Assembly (NCBI GenBank): GCA_964618405.1
Contig: CAZUAY010000031.1
Coordinates: 1-19,954, forward strand
Direction: 5' to 3'
Origin: JBBQIY01 sp964618405
GTDB taxonomy: Bacteria; Verrucomicrobiota; Kiritimatiellia; RFP12; UBA3636
Length of the DNA: 19,954 bases
In this document: in pieces, positions 1 to 8,373 of the stretch
Numbering within the stretch: position 1 is the stretch's first letter
Layout: each line of letters begins with the position of its first letter
Program-made: the position numbers and the translations under genes
The notes under the pieces: generated by a model
Seen by the model: the letters and a program-made list of their open reading frames with translations, nothing else
What the model was told of the DNA's origin: nothing
Database searches by the model: none

Positions 1-19
1 CTTTCGCCCAGATACACAT

Positions 20-39
20 CCCCAACCTCAGAATTGGGG
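20..39. terminator. Short hairpin at the window edge
   Basis: CCCCAA at 20-25 pairs perfectly with TTGGGG at 34-39 around an 8-base loop. It may end a gene lying upstream of the window. There is no T-run after it, so a Rho-independent terminator is only one possible reading. Seen directly; the function is inferred. Confidence 0.3.
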
Positions 40-48
40 CTGATGGAG

Positions 49-139
49 ACTCGCAACTCGCTACTCGCAACTCGCTACTGTAATCGGTCAAGTGGGTGGT
101 GCTCCTCTATCTGCCCAACCCCGTCACTGACCGATTACA
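49..139. repeat. Tandem repeat plus hairpin, copy 1 of an interspersed family
   Basis: A perfect 14-base tandem duplication (ACTCGCAACTCGCT at 49-62 and 63-76) runs into an imperfect hairpin. Its outer arms TGTAATCGGTCA (79-90) and TGACCGATTACA (128-139) are exact reverse complements; the inner part is bulged and unrelated to copy 2. The same outer arm and CTCGCAA-type left flank recur at 4943-5011, so this is a dispersed intergenic repeat family of the host chromosome. It may act as a bidirectional terminator or a REP-like element. It lies just upstream of the first glycosidase-like gene. Confidence 0.7.
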
Positions 140-220
140 TTCAGCTTGCATTTTTTGAGAAGGAAAGCTAACCTGTATTACATAAATCAAATTAGAGTAA
201 TCGATTCCAAAGCTGAAACC

Positions 221-2251
221 ATGACTAATATTCAACACCATTTCGGAACAAAACCAATCGTCTGGGTTCCGGCCTGGGGTCTATCCAAGCTTCGTAAGCG
301 TGGCGGCCAGTTTGCGGGCGTGATTAACGGTGCCGCCACTTGGTTTGACGACTGGTATGCACGCGCGCTGTCGGAGGACACCATCGTCAAACTGGCCGAA
401 TTGGGAGTTAACTTGGTCATCCTCCCGTTTTCCCTCGGCGGCGATGCGCAAGCGGAAAAGACCGAGCGCGATGATTTCGAGCGCACGACCGGCTTTCTCC
501 ACAAGCACGGAATCGTCTCATTGCCTTATCTGCAATATCAAAATATCCTCCAAGAAGCATTTACCTTCGATAATACCATTTGGAAAATCGCACTCGACGG
601 CACGCGTAAGCAATACTGCTATTGGCGCCGAACGCCCTGCCAAGCGTCCCCTCAATTCCTCGATTATTTCAAGGGACTAATCTCTGATGCGGTCGCTCGT
701 GGTGCCGATGGAATCTGGATCGATAATACCCATTGTGTGCCCTGTCGCTGCGATTTATGCATTGAAAAATTCAAGCAATGGCTGGCCGTTAACCGATGCG
801 AGCTACTGGATGAACTCTACTTTGAAGATTTTTCTCAGATTGAAATGCCGCCGGTCGCGGGGGGGATTGACCCCATAGCCCAGGCGTTGTTGGATTTCAG
901 TTGCCAACTAAACTTGACTGTTCTGGAGCAAATCAAGTCGCATCTGATCGCACTGAAGCCGGATGCCTTGTTCAGTTCAAACCCTGGGATTGAGCGCGGC
1001 AGTAGCAATTATAACCGTGGCGTGGATTTGCGGCCTTTGCTTGGCATGCACGATCTGATGTATCTGGAAAATAAATTCTTTCCGGGAGTCTCCAAGGGGC
1101 AGACCAGCGGAAATTTTCACGGATTCATTAGTTGCGAGGCCGCTGGGACTCTGGGTATTCCCGGTGCTTGGAAGCGACATGATTTCGATGCTACCGCTGC
1201 TACGCAAATCACGGGGATGCCGGAAACAGAATCGGAAATTCGACAGGTGATTTTTGAGGCTGCCGCCTGCGGTGGCGTGCTCGGCATGTTCTGGGCCATC
1301 CGCTCGCGTCCGGAACACATGTGTGAAAAGCCGGAAGATTTGCTGAGCCTGTATTTCGAGCATCCGGCTATTTACAAGGGCATGAAAAAAGCCTTAGACT
1401 TTGTGCGCACATTGCCGGTATTCGGTGATTCTCAGAACATCGCCACTCTTGCGGTGTTGCATCATCGCGCGAGTCTGGCCCTCGATCCCGAATCGGCTTG
1501 GCCAGCACGGCACATCATGGAGGAGCTACTGCATACCCATGGTTTGCCTTACAACGTTTTATATTCTGAAGACTTTGAACGAAAAGCCAACCACTACCAG
1601 GTAATCGTCCTACCCAACGTCAGCGCGATGAGCGATGGCGATGCCGCCGCCATCAAGCGTTACGTTGAAAACGGAGGTAAGCTGCTCACGCTGGGTGATT
1701 GCGGTTTGTACACGGAAAGAATGCATGAGCGTCCAGAATTCGCCTTGCACGATATTCTTGATATCAGCCGATTCAAACGCGAAAATAAGGTTGTTTTTTC
1801 ACAACATGGCGCAGGTCGTTGCGCCTCGCTCCCCTTGGCTGGGAAATTGGATAAAACCATCAACAACACCATGCAAGCAGGGGCTGATATGTTTTTTCCT
1901 GCTTGGTACGAACATCGCACTGAGATCATTAAGGTGCTGGATGAACTACTGGGTTCCGATCGACAAATTCGGATCGTGGCACCACAAGAGGTTTGTGCGA
2001 CGCTTCGACGAACGGAATCGGGTGCTGTTGCAGCGCATTTATTGTCCTACAGGCCTGGCTCTATCAAAACGCCCATTAAGATTCAAATCAATGTTGCGTT
2101 GCTGCCATCAAAAAAAGTGACGTGGCATACACCTGAAGGAGGCATGGAAACCCTTGAATCGGTCACATCCACTGCAGGGTATATTGAATATGAATTATCT
2201 GGGCTTGAGGATTATGGAGTGTTGATTAGTGACACTCAGAATTTCAACTAA
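221..2251 (+). CDS. TIM-barrel glycoside hydrolase-like protein with a trimerisation-type C-terminal domain
   Basis: A 676-residue protein resembling the GH42-like/GHL hypothetical glycoside hydrolases. The N-terminal half looks like a (beta/alpha)8 barrel: early residues contain WVPAWGL, a strand LGVNLVILPF, and DGIWIDNTHCVPCRCDLC around residues 163-181, the D-x-cysteine-rich pattern common in this superfamily. About residues 430-600 resemble the class-I amidotransferase-like trimerisation domain of beta-galactosidases (VIVLPNVSAMSDGDAAAIKRY, then YVENGGKLLTLGD). No signal peptide is seen, so it is probably cytoplasmic and acts on imported oligosaccharide. The frame is open from a TTG at 146, but the ATG at 221 starts the conserved part; neither has a clear Shine-Dalgarno sequence. 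It lies 34 bases upstream of the DUF4838 gene, so the two are probably cotranscribed. Substrate and catalytic acids cannot be assigned by eye. Confidence 0.75.
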   Translation: MTNIQHHFGTKPIVWVPAWGLSKLRKRGGQFAGVINGAATWFDDWYARALSEDTIVKLAELGVNLVILPFSLGGDAQAEKTERDDFERTTGFLHKHGIVSLPYLQYQNILQEAFTFDNTIWKIALDGTRKQYCYWRRTPCQASPQFLDYFKGLISDAVARGADGIWIDNTHCVPCRCDLCIEKFKQWLAVNRCELLDELYFEDFSQIEMPPVAGGIDPIAQALLDFSCQLNLTVLEQIKSHLIALKPDALFSSNPGIERGSSNYNRGVDLRPLLGMHDLMYLENKFFPGVSKGQTSGNFHGFISCEAAGTLGIPGAWKRHDFDATAATQITGMPETESEIRQVIFEAAACGGVLGMFWAIRSRPEHMCEKPEDLLSLYFEHPAIYKGMKKALDFVRTLPVFGDSQNIATLAVLHHRASLALDPESAWPARHIMEELLHTHGLPYNVLYSEDFERKANHYQVIVLPNVSAMSDGDAAAIKRYVENGGKLLTLGDCGLYTERMHERPEFALHDILDISRFKRENKVVFSQHGAGRCASLPLAGKLDKTINNTMQAGADMFFPAWYEHRTEIIKVLDELLGSDRQIRIVAPQEVCATLRRTESGAVAAHLLSYRPGSIKTPIKIQINVALLPSKKVTWHTPEGGMETLESVTSTAGYIEYELSGLEDYGVLISDTQNFN

Positions 2252-2285
2252 CTGGAACAGGAGCCACTCACAAAAAGTAAAAATT

Positions 2286-4883
2286 ATGAATACGCTACTA
2301 TCGAAAAAAATACGACTTGTTGGACTATTGTTAGGCCTCGTGACAGGAGGCTTGCACGCCGAAACGCTGGTGCTCGCGGATCAGGGTGTTTCCGCTTATC
2401 AACTGGTTGTTCCAACGGATTCGCAGACCCCAGCGATTGACAGCGCACTCAAGGAAACCGCCCGCCTCATCCAGACTGCGTTTCATGCTAATGGAGCCGA
2501 TTTGCTCATTGTTTCTGAAACGGAACGTGATCTGAAAAAGCCGGCAATCTTCCTTGGCAATACGCGTTTCGCACGCAATGCTGGCATCGATGTTGAAAAG
2601 CTGCAGGGCTGGGGGTATGTGCACCAAGTCGTCGGACGCGATCTCATTCTCGCCGGACGCGACCATCAAGCGCCGGAAAATGGTACTGAGAAACGCAGAC
2701 AAAACTGGGATCGAGTAGGAACCGCTCGAGCAGCGACCGATTTCTTGCGCCAATACGTGGGGGTGCGCTTCTTGTACCCTGATCTACCTTCATTTACACC
2801 CATCGCGAGTGCTAAAAGTATTGCAGACTGGGAAAAATCGCCTGCCGTCGAGTTTCTGCCAACGCCTGTGATCGCCGTACCTGCCGATCTCAAGATCGTA
2901 TTCACCCCTCGCATCGACTGGAATACGGGGTATCCGTCGGGAGGTGCTTTCTACGACATCGCGAACAACCGATTTCCGCGCGTCGACACGATCTTCGGGT
3001 GCCACACCTATGCGCGCGCCGCTCCTGTCGAAACGTATTACGAAACCAATCCAGAATTTTTCGCTCTCGTGGGTGGAAAACGCATCCAAGCGGGCCAGTA
3101 CTGCGTATCGAATCCCAAATTTCAGGAACTGTTGTTTCAAGATATGTGTCATTGGCTCGACTTGGGCTTCAAAACAGTAGACCTTGGCCAGCCGGATGGC
3201 TTCCGCGCCTGCCAGTGCGAAGCCTGCAAGACGCTGTTTGATACCGGCGACGATTGGAGTGAGAAGCTCTGGATACTCCACCGCAACCTCTCTGAACGCA
3301 TTCTAGAAAAATATCCGGATCGTTTCGTGGCTTTGATGGCCTACATTCTGACCGAGAAGCCTCCCAAGAGCTTCAAGACCTTTCCAAAAAACGTCAAGAT
3401 TATGCTCTGTGGCACGAACGAGAAGGATATCGAGCCCTGGCTCGATTACAAGGTTCCCGCCGGGTACACGAGTTATATCTACAATTGGTGTTCGAACCTC
3501 AGCTCCCGTTATACGCCCATGCGTACGCCACGCTACATCGAAACACAGGTTCGAAGACTCGCCAAACAGAACATCGACGCCATCAACCGCGATGGACCTG
3601 GACAACTCTATGGACTCGAGGGCCCAGTCTATTACACCATGGGTCGTATGTTTGACGATCCTGAGAACCTGCAAGCAAAAGATCTTGTTCACGAGTTCTG
3701 CGGTGCTGCGTTCGGCAAGTCCGCAGCTGCGATGCTGCGCTTCTACGACCGCCTCTACCACAACGTGGAACTCTACGCAGAATACTTAGGCACCCGTTGT
3801 CCAGCCTGGGGTTATACCGATATCTATGGGCGGCGCCACAAACACCTCTCGGATCCGTTTCAACTCTTGGGCTTTTTATATACGCCCGAACTCCTCGAAA
3901 ACATGGAGAAAGATCTCGCCGCCGCCGAGAAAGCGGCCGATGCACCGCGTGTAAAAGCCCGCCTGCTCCTGGTGCGTCGTGAGTTCGATTATTTGGTTCA
4001 TCTGGCCAATGTGGTGCATCTGTACCGTGCATTTCAAATTGCACCAAAGGTAAGTGCCATTCGTGATAGCTTATTAGACGCCATTGATCAGCGCAATGCC
4101 TTTATCGAAACGCTGTATAATAAAGAAAACAACCGCGCTCTGACGGATGCAGGCTGGAATTCGATTCTCTTTCCGTTCGGAGGACATAATGCTAATCATC
4201 TCCGTCTGGCGTACGACGGCTATCAGGAACCGATGAAAAATACCTGCTTTAATTGGGATACGGCGGCGATGCGCGCCGCCTCACCGCCGGACGCCAAAAA
4301 GCTTGCAATTTCGTCTACGACGGCACCCGTGACGCTCGATTCCCCAGTTTGGGAAAAGGCCGCTGGCGGTGAACTCTCGCCGTTGCCGCTCAGCGCCACG
4401 CTGTCGCAGAAAACGACCTTCCGTATGCTCTACGATAAGGACACCTTGCATGTCTGGATTGCATGCGGCCTGCGCGGTGCACAAGCTGGATCAAAGGAGT
4501 CTGTGCTCCTGTTTCTAACCCCCGAATCGAGCAAAGAAATCTCGTATGGCTTTGCAACAGGTCCGAATTCTAGCACGCGCACGGATGCGGCCAGTGGTTT
4601 CATTACTGACGTGATGGATCCGCGCTACGGACAATATGATACCGACTGGAAGGGTGACTGGACCGTGGAAACAAGGCGCGATGCCCAAGGTTGGATCGCT
4701 CTGTTCCACATTCCGATCTCGACATTGGGTGTTGAAGCGCCGACCCCAGAGACCCGATGGCGAATGAATATCGCTCGTATTCACGCGCCGGAGTCTCGTG
4801 ATATTGAGCGTGCGCTCTGGTCGTCGAATGCGCAGACGCGCGAATTCGACGACCGGGCTATCTTTGGGGAAATCAGCTTCTAG
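2286..4883 (+). CDS. Secreted DUF4838 family protein with a CBM9-like C-terminal domain
   Basis: An 865-residue exported protein. Residues 1-25 form a signal peptide (positive KK-x-x-R, then LVGLLLGLVTGGLHA). Next comes an alpha-glucuronidase-N-like region ending in the typical AATDFLRQYVGVRFLYPD. The DUF4838 core follows, with NPEFFALVGGKR near residue 255 and the CQCEAC cysteine cluster at 309-314, both hallmarks of the family. The last about 190 residues (from about 675) resemble the CBM9/DOMON-like fold often fused to these proteins (LYDKDTLHVWIAC, then YDTDWKGDWTVETRRDAQGW). Members are common in polysaccharide-rich loci of PVC and Bacteroidota genomes; catalytic activity is unproven. 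The frame extends upstream to a GTG at 2229, overlapping the previous gene, but the ATG at 2286 places the signal peptide correctly. It probably forms an operon with the upstream gene and ends before repeat copy 2. Confidence 0.85.
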   Translation: MNTLLSKKIRLVGLLLGLVTGGLHAETLVLADQGVSAYQLVVPTDSQTPAIDSALKETARLIQTAFHANGADLLIVSETERDLKKPAIFLGNTRFARNAGIDVEKLQGWGYVHQVVGRDLILAGRDHQAPENGTEKRRQNWDRVGTARAATDFLRQYVGVRFLYPDLPSFTPIASAKSIADWEKSPAVEFLPTPVIAVPADLKIVFTPRIDWNTGYPSGGAFYDIANNRFPRVDTIFGCHTYARAAPVETYYETNPEFFALVGGKRIQAGQYCVSNPKFQELLFQDMCHWLDLGFKTVDLGQPDGFRACQCEACKTLFDTGDDWSEKLWILHRNLSERILEKYPDRFVALMAYILTEKPPKSFKTFPKNVKIMLCGTNEKDIEPWLDYKVPAGYTSYIYNWCSNLSSRYTPMRTPRYIETQVRRLAKQNIDAINRDGPGQLYGLEGPVYYTMGRMFDDPENLQAKDLVHEFCGAAFGKSAAAMLRFYDRLYHNVELYAEYLGTRCPAWGYTDIYGRRHKHLSDPFQLLGFLYTPELLENMEKDLAAAEKAADAPRVKARLLLVRREFDYLVHLANVVHLYRAFQIAPKVSAIRDSLLDAIDQRNAFIETLYNKENNRALTDAGWNSILFPFGGHNANHLRLAYDGYQEPMKNTCFNWDTAAMRAASPPDAKKLAISSTTAPVTLDSPVWEKAAGGELSPLPLSATLSQKTTFRMLYDKDTLHVWIACGLRGAQAGSKESVLLFLTPESSKEISYGFATGPNSSTRTDAASGFITDVMDPRYGQYDTDWKGDWTVETRRDAQGWIALFHIPISTLGVEAPTPETRWRMNIARIHAPESRDIERALWSSNAQTREFDDRAIFGEISF

Positions 4884-4942
4884 ACCCTACTCCGTTCTCC
4901 TCTGGATAAAACCCTACTGGCTCTTTCGTAATACTAGCGGTC

Positions 4943-5011
4943 TAGCGACTAGCAACTCGCAACTCGCAACTGTAATTGGTTAGGCACAGCCCCGGTGCCT
5001 AACCGATTACA
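4943..5011. repeat. Tandem repeat plus 17-bp hairpin, copy 2 of the interspersed family
   Basis: Reiterated CGACTAGCAACTCGCAACTCGCAAC leads into a strong hairpin. The arm at 4971-4987 pairs with 4995-5011 over 17 bp, with one T-G wobble and a 7-base loop. The outer arm (TGTAATTGGT and ACCGATTACA) matches copy 1 at 49-139, while the inner stem (TAGGCAC and GTGCCTA) is specific to this copy. Placed 60 bases after the DUF4838 stop codon, it could terminate the operon, although no T-run follows. The conserved outer arms with variable interior suggest compensatory change to keep a stem. Confidence 0.75.
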
Positions 5012-5072
5012 AAGGTTAAATGGTTTTTCCTTGATCTTTCAATGGGATATACGATACATTTGCATTTGTTTT

Positions 5073-5149
5073 GCGCCTGTAGCTCAATTGGATAGAGCAT
5101 CCGCCTCCGAAGCTGAAGGTTGTGGGTTCGATCCCCGCCAGGCGCGCCA
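5073..5149 (+). tRNA. tRNA-Arg (anticodon CCG)
   Basis: A complete cloverleaf with encoded CCA. The acceptor GCGCCTG pairs with CAGGCGC, the D stem is GCTC/GAGC, and the T arm is GTGGG-TTCGATC-CCCGC. The anticodon loop CTCCGAA (5105-5111) places CCG at 34-36, reading CGG arginine codons. The anticodon stem TCCGC/GCTGA carries a C-U mismatch at 29-41 (5102 and 5114), with the odd base on the 3' side. The integrase gene begins 162 bases downstream, so the 3' half of this gene is the likely integration site and may have been supplied by the element. Confidence 0.93.
5105..5149 (+). other. Candidate attL: anticodon loop to 3' end of tRNA-Arg
   Basis: Tyrosine recombinases encoded next to a tRNA usually recombine between the anticodon loop and the 3' end, rebuilding the tRNA from element DNA. 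The position of the integrase just downstream and the mismatch at tRNA position 41 fit this. I found no second copy of this tRNA segment in the window, so attR must lie outside it or has diverged. The exact core is unknown. Confidence 0.4.
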
Positions 5150-5190
5150 TTTTTAAAACACTGATAAACAGTAAGTTATAGTTCTTTTCC

Positions 5191-5215
5191 AGGCCCAGTC
5201 AAGGGTCTTTTTTTT
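5191..5215 (+). terminator. Rho-independent terminator downstream of tRNA-Arg
   Basis: GGCCC (5192-5196) and GGGTC (5203-5207) form a 5-bp stem, with one G-T wobble, around a 6-base loop; an A-T pair can extend it. Eight T residues (5208-5215) follow directly. It lies 42 bases past the tRNA and would end tRNA transcription and insulate the integrase. Confidence 0.6.
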
Positions 5216-5311
5216 GATCCAAAAGTTCGAATGTTTGCCATTTGTTTGGAAGTTTGCTACTCTTCTCTCAGCTAAGTGCATTGACTTTAACGTGTGTTCA
5301 GGAGGTTTCAA

Positions 5312-6937
5312 ATGGCAACACTGGAACTGAGAAAGACATCGAACTGGTGGTATGGCAGGTGGAGTGAAAAAGGGACGAACGTTGTTAATAACCTTAACGT
5401 TCGGGTTGAAGGCCGTCGACCTGAAGATAAGAATGATCCCGGCGATCGTCGATTCCGTACGTCCCGTGAGATAGCTCAGGCGAAGCTTGATCAACTTATT
5501 CGGGAATCAGAAGCGCGTAAGCACGTGGAAGGGCTGGCCCAAACGATTCACAGAGCACGTACTGGTCGTCGCGTCGGCTCCGTAAAAATCGGTGACATGA
5601 AGGATGCCTGGCTCACTATCCCACGCCGCCAACAGACCTTGAGTACCACATATGTCGCTGATGTAAAAGGAACGTTTCAGCGATTTGATAGCTTTGTCTC
5701 GGATCGCTTCCCGGATGTTAATGAGATGGCTGAGGTGACAGAAAATATGGCGCAGGCTTTTCTCGCGTATGAGCGTAATCGGGGTGTTTCGGGCAGGACG
5801 TTTAACATCACGTTGTCACGACTCAAAGGGGCCTTCCGAAACCTGCGTCGTCAGGCCGGAATTGTGGATAACCCTTTCGATGGTATCATCGGCCAAGATG
5901 AAAACACCGTTCATCGAATTCCTTACACCCCGGAGGAGTTGCAAGCCATCCTCGAGGTCGCTCATGATGATGACTTTTGTCGCCCGCTAATCGTTACAGG
6001 TATCTGCACGGCGATGCGGCTCGGTGATGTCTGTCAATTACGCTGGTGCGATGTTGAGATGGATAACGGGTTCATCACTGTTGATACTTCCAAAACTGGA
6101 GCCCGCGTTTCGATCCCGCTTTTTCCGATGCTGCATGAAGAGCTTGCGAAGCTATCGCGCACGAGCGAATACTGCTTCCCTGAGCAAGCGGAAATCTATC
6201 AAACCCGCCCTGACACTATTAACACCCGTCTGAGGCGCGTCTTTACCGCAGCTGGATTTTCTGACGGGGACGAAACGAAGGGGACTGGAGGGGGAAAGCC
6301 GAAAAAAGCCAAGGCAGCTAAAGGCGAGGTGCTTTCGGAAGACGAGATGCTTCGGCGTGGTCGGGATCGTATTCAAACCTGTACATCCCACTCCGATGCG
6401 GTTCGTGATCGCATGCTGGAAGTTTTTGAGTTGTACATGGCAGGCGGTACAATCAACAGTATTCGTGAAGAGCTTGAAATGAGTAAAGGCGGGATATCGG
6501 AATATTTTAAGCGCATTGAAGCCGCGGTAGGATTCCCTGTCATTCGGAGTCGTAGACCTAAGCCTTGTGTAAAGAAGCGTGCACCGATGCTCGCTCAGCG
6601 CCAAGGGCTCCGGAGAGTGAACCGGCGCGGCTTCCATGCCTTCCGGGCGACGTGGGTGACGTTAGCCCTCACGGCTGGGGTGCCGGTCGATCTCGTAAAA
6701 AAAGTGACTGGCCATACAACAGTAGATACTGTCCTCACACACTATTACCAGCCTGGGCGCGAAGACTTCCGGCGTACCTTGCAGGCGGCGATGCCAGCGT
6801 TGCTCACAAACGGCGCTCCCACGCGCGATGAACAGATTCGTACGATCGTTGAAGGGATGACGTCCCAGACTTTTGGCAAAGATCGGGAGCGGCTGCTCGC
6901 GCTGCTGGACAACGGGACCCTTCAGGCAACGGACTAA
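5312..6937 (+). CDS. Tyrosine recombinase (integrase) with an internal HTH insertion
   Basis: A 541-residue site-specific recombinase that should integrate and excise the element at the tRNA-Arg gene. Catalytic residues in order: R236 in CTAMRLGDVCQLRW, K261 in TSKTGARVSIPL, H442 and R445 in FHAFRATW, H468 in VTGHTT, and nucleophile Y478 (or Y479) in LTHYYQPGRED. An N-terminal arm-type domain and a core-binding domain (about 90-200) precede them. Between the lysine and the HxxR box lie about 130 extra residues: a basic, glycine- and lysine-rich linker (320-340), then a helical segment with a resolvase-like HTH (DAVRDRMLEVFELYMAGGTI, NSIREELEMSKGGISEYFKR, 362-401). The start is the ATG at 5312, with a perfect AGGAGG at 5300-5305; a TTG or other start at 5294 is less likely. 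It converges with the regulator gene on the other strand. Confidence 0.9.
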   Translation: MATLELRKTSNWWYGRWSEKGTNVVNNLNVRVEGRRPEDKNDPGDRRFRTSREIAQAKLDQLIRESEARKHVEGLAQTIHRARTGRRVGSVKIGDMKDAWLTIPRRQQTLSTTYVADVKGTFQRFDSFVSDRFPDVNEMAEVTENMAQAFLAYERNRGVSGRTFNITLSRLKGAFRNLRRQAGIVDNPFDGIIGQDENTVHRIPYTPEELQAILEVAHDDDFCRPLIVTGICTAMRLGDVCQLRWCDVEMDNGFITVDTSKTGARVSIPLFPMLHEELAKLSRTSEYCFPEQAEIYQTRPDTINTRLRRVFTAAGFSDGDETKGTGGGKPKKAKAAKGEVLSEDEMLRRGRDRIQTCTSHSDAVRDRMLEVFELYMAGGTINSIREELEMSKGGISEYFKRIEAAVGFPVIRSRRPKPCVKKRAPMLAQRQGLRRVNRRGFHAFRATWVTLALTAGVPVDLVKKVTGHTTVDTVLTHYYQPGREDFRRTLQAAMPALLTNGAPTRDEQIRTIVEGMTSQTFGKDRERLLALLDNGTLQATD

Positions 6938-6972
6938 CCTCTATTGATGTTCCGAAACCCAAACTTCTGTCA

Positions 6973-8178
6973 TTACCTTCTATATTTCGCTATATAGCGA
7001 CTTGCTGTTTGGCGACTCACCCCAAGAATTTTGGCGAGCCGAGTAGCACTGACCCGGGTTTTACCCCATTTATCAGTAATATCTGTGTAATCTTTCCTGT
7101 CGTCATACTCTTTAGAAGATTTACTCATAACATCTCCTTTTATTATATGCCATGCGCGGCTAAGTATTTGAAATTCGCGTCGAGACAACCCGACTTTATT
7201 ACAAGCCCTATCGAGGATTTTCCGTTCCGCTGGGCGTTTCCCGTCTGAAGGTAGATTGGTTAAAGAAGAGTCCGATAAAAGGTCTATAAAATCGTTAAAA
7301 ACGTTGACGCCCTCTTCTGTTTCTAACCCCCAGCCCCTCTCGATATTGGCATGAAGTTTTGTAGCGATAGAATGAACGGCCTCAGGATCAGAGATCCGTC
7401 CCCTGTGAGTCGCCGAGTATTTTCCACCTTCAATAGGTAATAAACCCGGTATGTCCGGGGGAAGCCATAAAGGGGTAAGAAGGATGTCTGCTTCTTTCGT
7501 CACTGTATCATAATAAAAGTTAACCTCAGCATTGACAGGTAGATGAATACAGACATTGACAAAGATTTCCCATAGCTTACAGAAGTCTCTGTCAACAGTA
7601 TCCAGAGACTCGGTCCTTTTGGATTCCTCAGTATCCGCATCGTGATCGTTGGATGCTTCAAAATCGACAAAAAAACTCTTAACTCGTTCCGCCGCGTATT
7701 TACGAGCAGGGTCCGAATCAGCCCATGACGGAGGGTATTCGATCCCCATCACCAGTCCAACGAATACTTCATCTCCCATGCGAAGTCTCTCCACGCAGTA
7801 CAGGAAAAAATCGATATCAGCATGGTCAGAAAGAGCGGCTTTGATAAGAACCTTGATTACCTCGATAGGGTTAAACCCCTGGTCTTCTAAGAACTTACGA
7901 ATCGCCCTCCAAAAGCTCGGTTGCAACTCACTTGGATAAACGCCGTGTTTAGTCCTCTCATTGACACAAATGCGTCGGACCTCGTCCAGATCTAACTGAG
8001 CGGCACCCCGACCAAACTGGACGCCTGAGTTTTTTTTAAGCTTACCTTCTTTTATCTTCCGCTGGATTGTTCTTCGTGAAACACCAAGCGCCCGGGCAGC
8101 TTCACTGACACTGACCATTTCACCTTTTTTATGTACCTTGTGTTGGGAAGTCTTTGTTTTTAGGGGAATAAACACCAC
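6973..8178 (-). CDS. Putative element regulator with HTH domains at both ends
   Basis: A 401-residue protein that I do not recognise as a whole. The N-terminus carries an excisionase/Fis-like HTH (VSVSEAARALGVSRRTIQRK, residues 22-41). The C-terminus ends in a second HTH (VSATRLAKILGVSRQTASRY, 376-395) that stops six residues before the end. The roughly 330 residues between have no motif I can name; they include an acidic stretch (DHDADTEESKRTESLD). The gene is divergent from the small XRE gene across a 195-base gap, the repressor-Cro arrangement of phages and integrative elements, so a regulatory role is likely. GTG 8178 has AGAGGT five bases upstream. ATG 8118, in front of the first HTH and preceded by AAAGGTG, is an equally plausible start and gives 381 residues. 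It is more AT-rich than the glycosidase-like genes. Confidence 0.7.
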   Translation of the reverse strand: MVFIPLKTKTSQHKVHKKGEMVSVSEAARALGVSRRTIQRKIKEGKLKKNSGVQFGRGAAQLDLDEVRRICVNERTKHGVYPSELQPSFWRAIRKFLEDQGFNPIEVIKVLIKAALSDHADIDFFLYCVERLRMGDEVFVGLVMGIEYPPSWADSDPARKYAAERVKSFFVDFEASNDHDADTEESKRTESLDTVDRDFCKLWEIFVNVCIHLPVNAEVNFYYDTVTKEADILLTPLWLPPDIPGLLPIEGGKYSATHRGRISDPEAVHSIATKLHANIERGWGLETEEGVNVFNDFIDLLSDSSLTNLPSDGKRPAERKILDRACNKVGLSRREFQILSRAWHIIKGDVMSKSSKEYDDRKDYTDITDKWGKTRVSATRLAKILGVSRQTASRYIAKYRR

Positions 8179-8215
8179 TGATTACCTCTGGGATAAGAAT
8201 AAACAATAAATACAT

Positions 8216-8266
8216 CATGAGCAAGGAACTTCGAATAAGACGATCAGAGCGAAAGGCTCATGCTCT
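8216..8266. promoter_or_regulatory. Inverted repeats in the divergent regulator/XRE intergenic region
   Basis: CATGAGC (8216-8222) is repeated in inverse as GCTCATG (8256-8262), and AGAGC/GCTCT (8246-8250 and 8262-8266) overlaps it. They sit between two divergent DNA-binding-protein genes and are candidate operators. The promoter elements themselves are not clear enough to call. Confidence 0.35.
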
Positions 8267-8312
8267 TCTACAATGAACTAAATACGATAAAACTTTTTAT
8301 ATGCGACACATT

Positions 8313-8367
8313 AACACCTTCACCAGGTTAGAAGAAGTGATATTACTAACCACAATTAGGAGGTGTT
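8313..8367 (+). promoter_or_regulatory. Two-tier hairpin that covers the XRE gene ribosome binding site
   Basis: AACACCTTC (8313-8321) pairs with GGAGGTGTT (8359-8367), with one wobble, giving a 9-bp outer stem. Inside it, GGTTAG (8326-8331) pairs with CTAACC (8346-8351) around a 14-base loop. The outer 3' strand includes most of the Shine-Dalgarno AGGAGGT at 8358-8364. In RNA this would hide the ribosome binding site of the XRE gene starting at 8374; in DNA the arms could instead be an operator. Confidence 0.45.
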
Positions 8368-8373
8368 CTTTAG

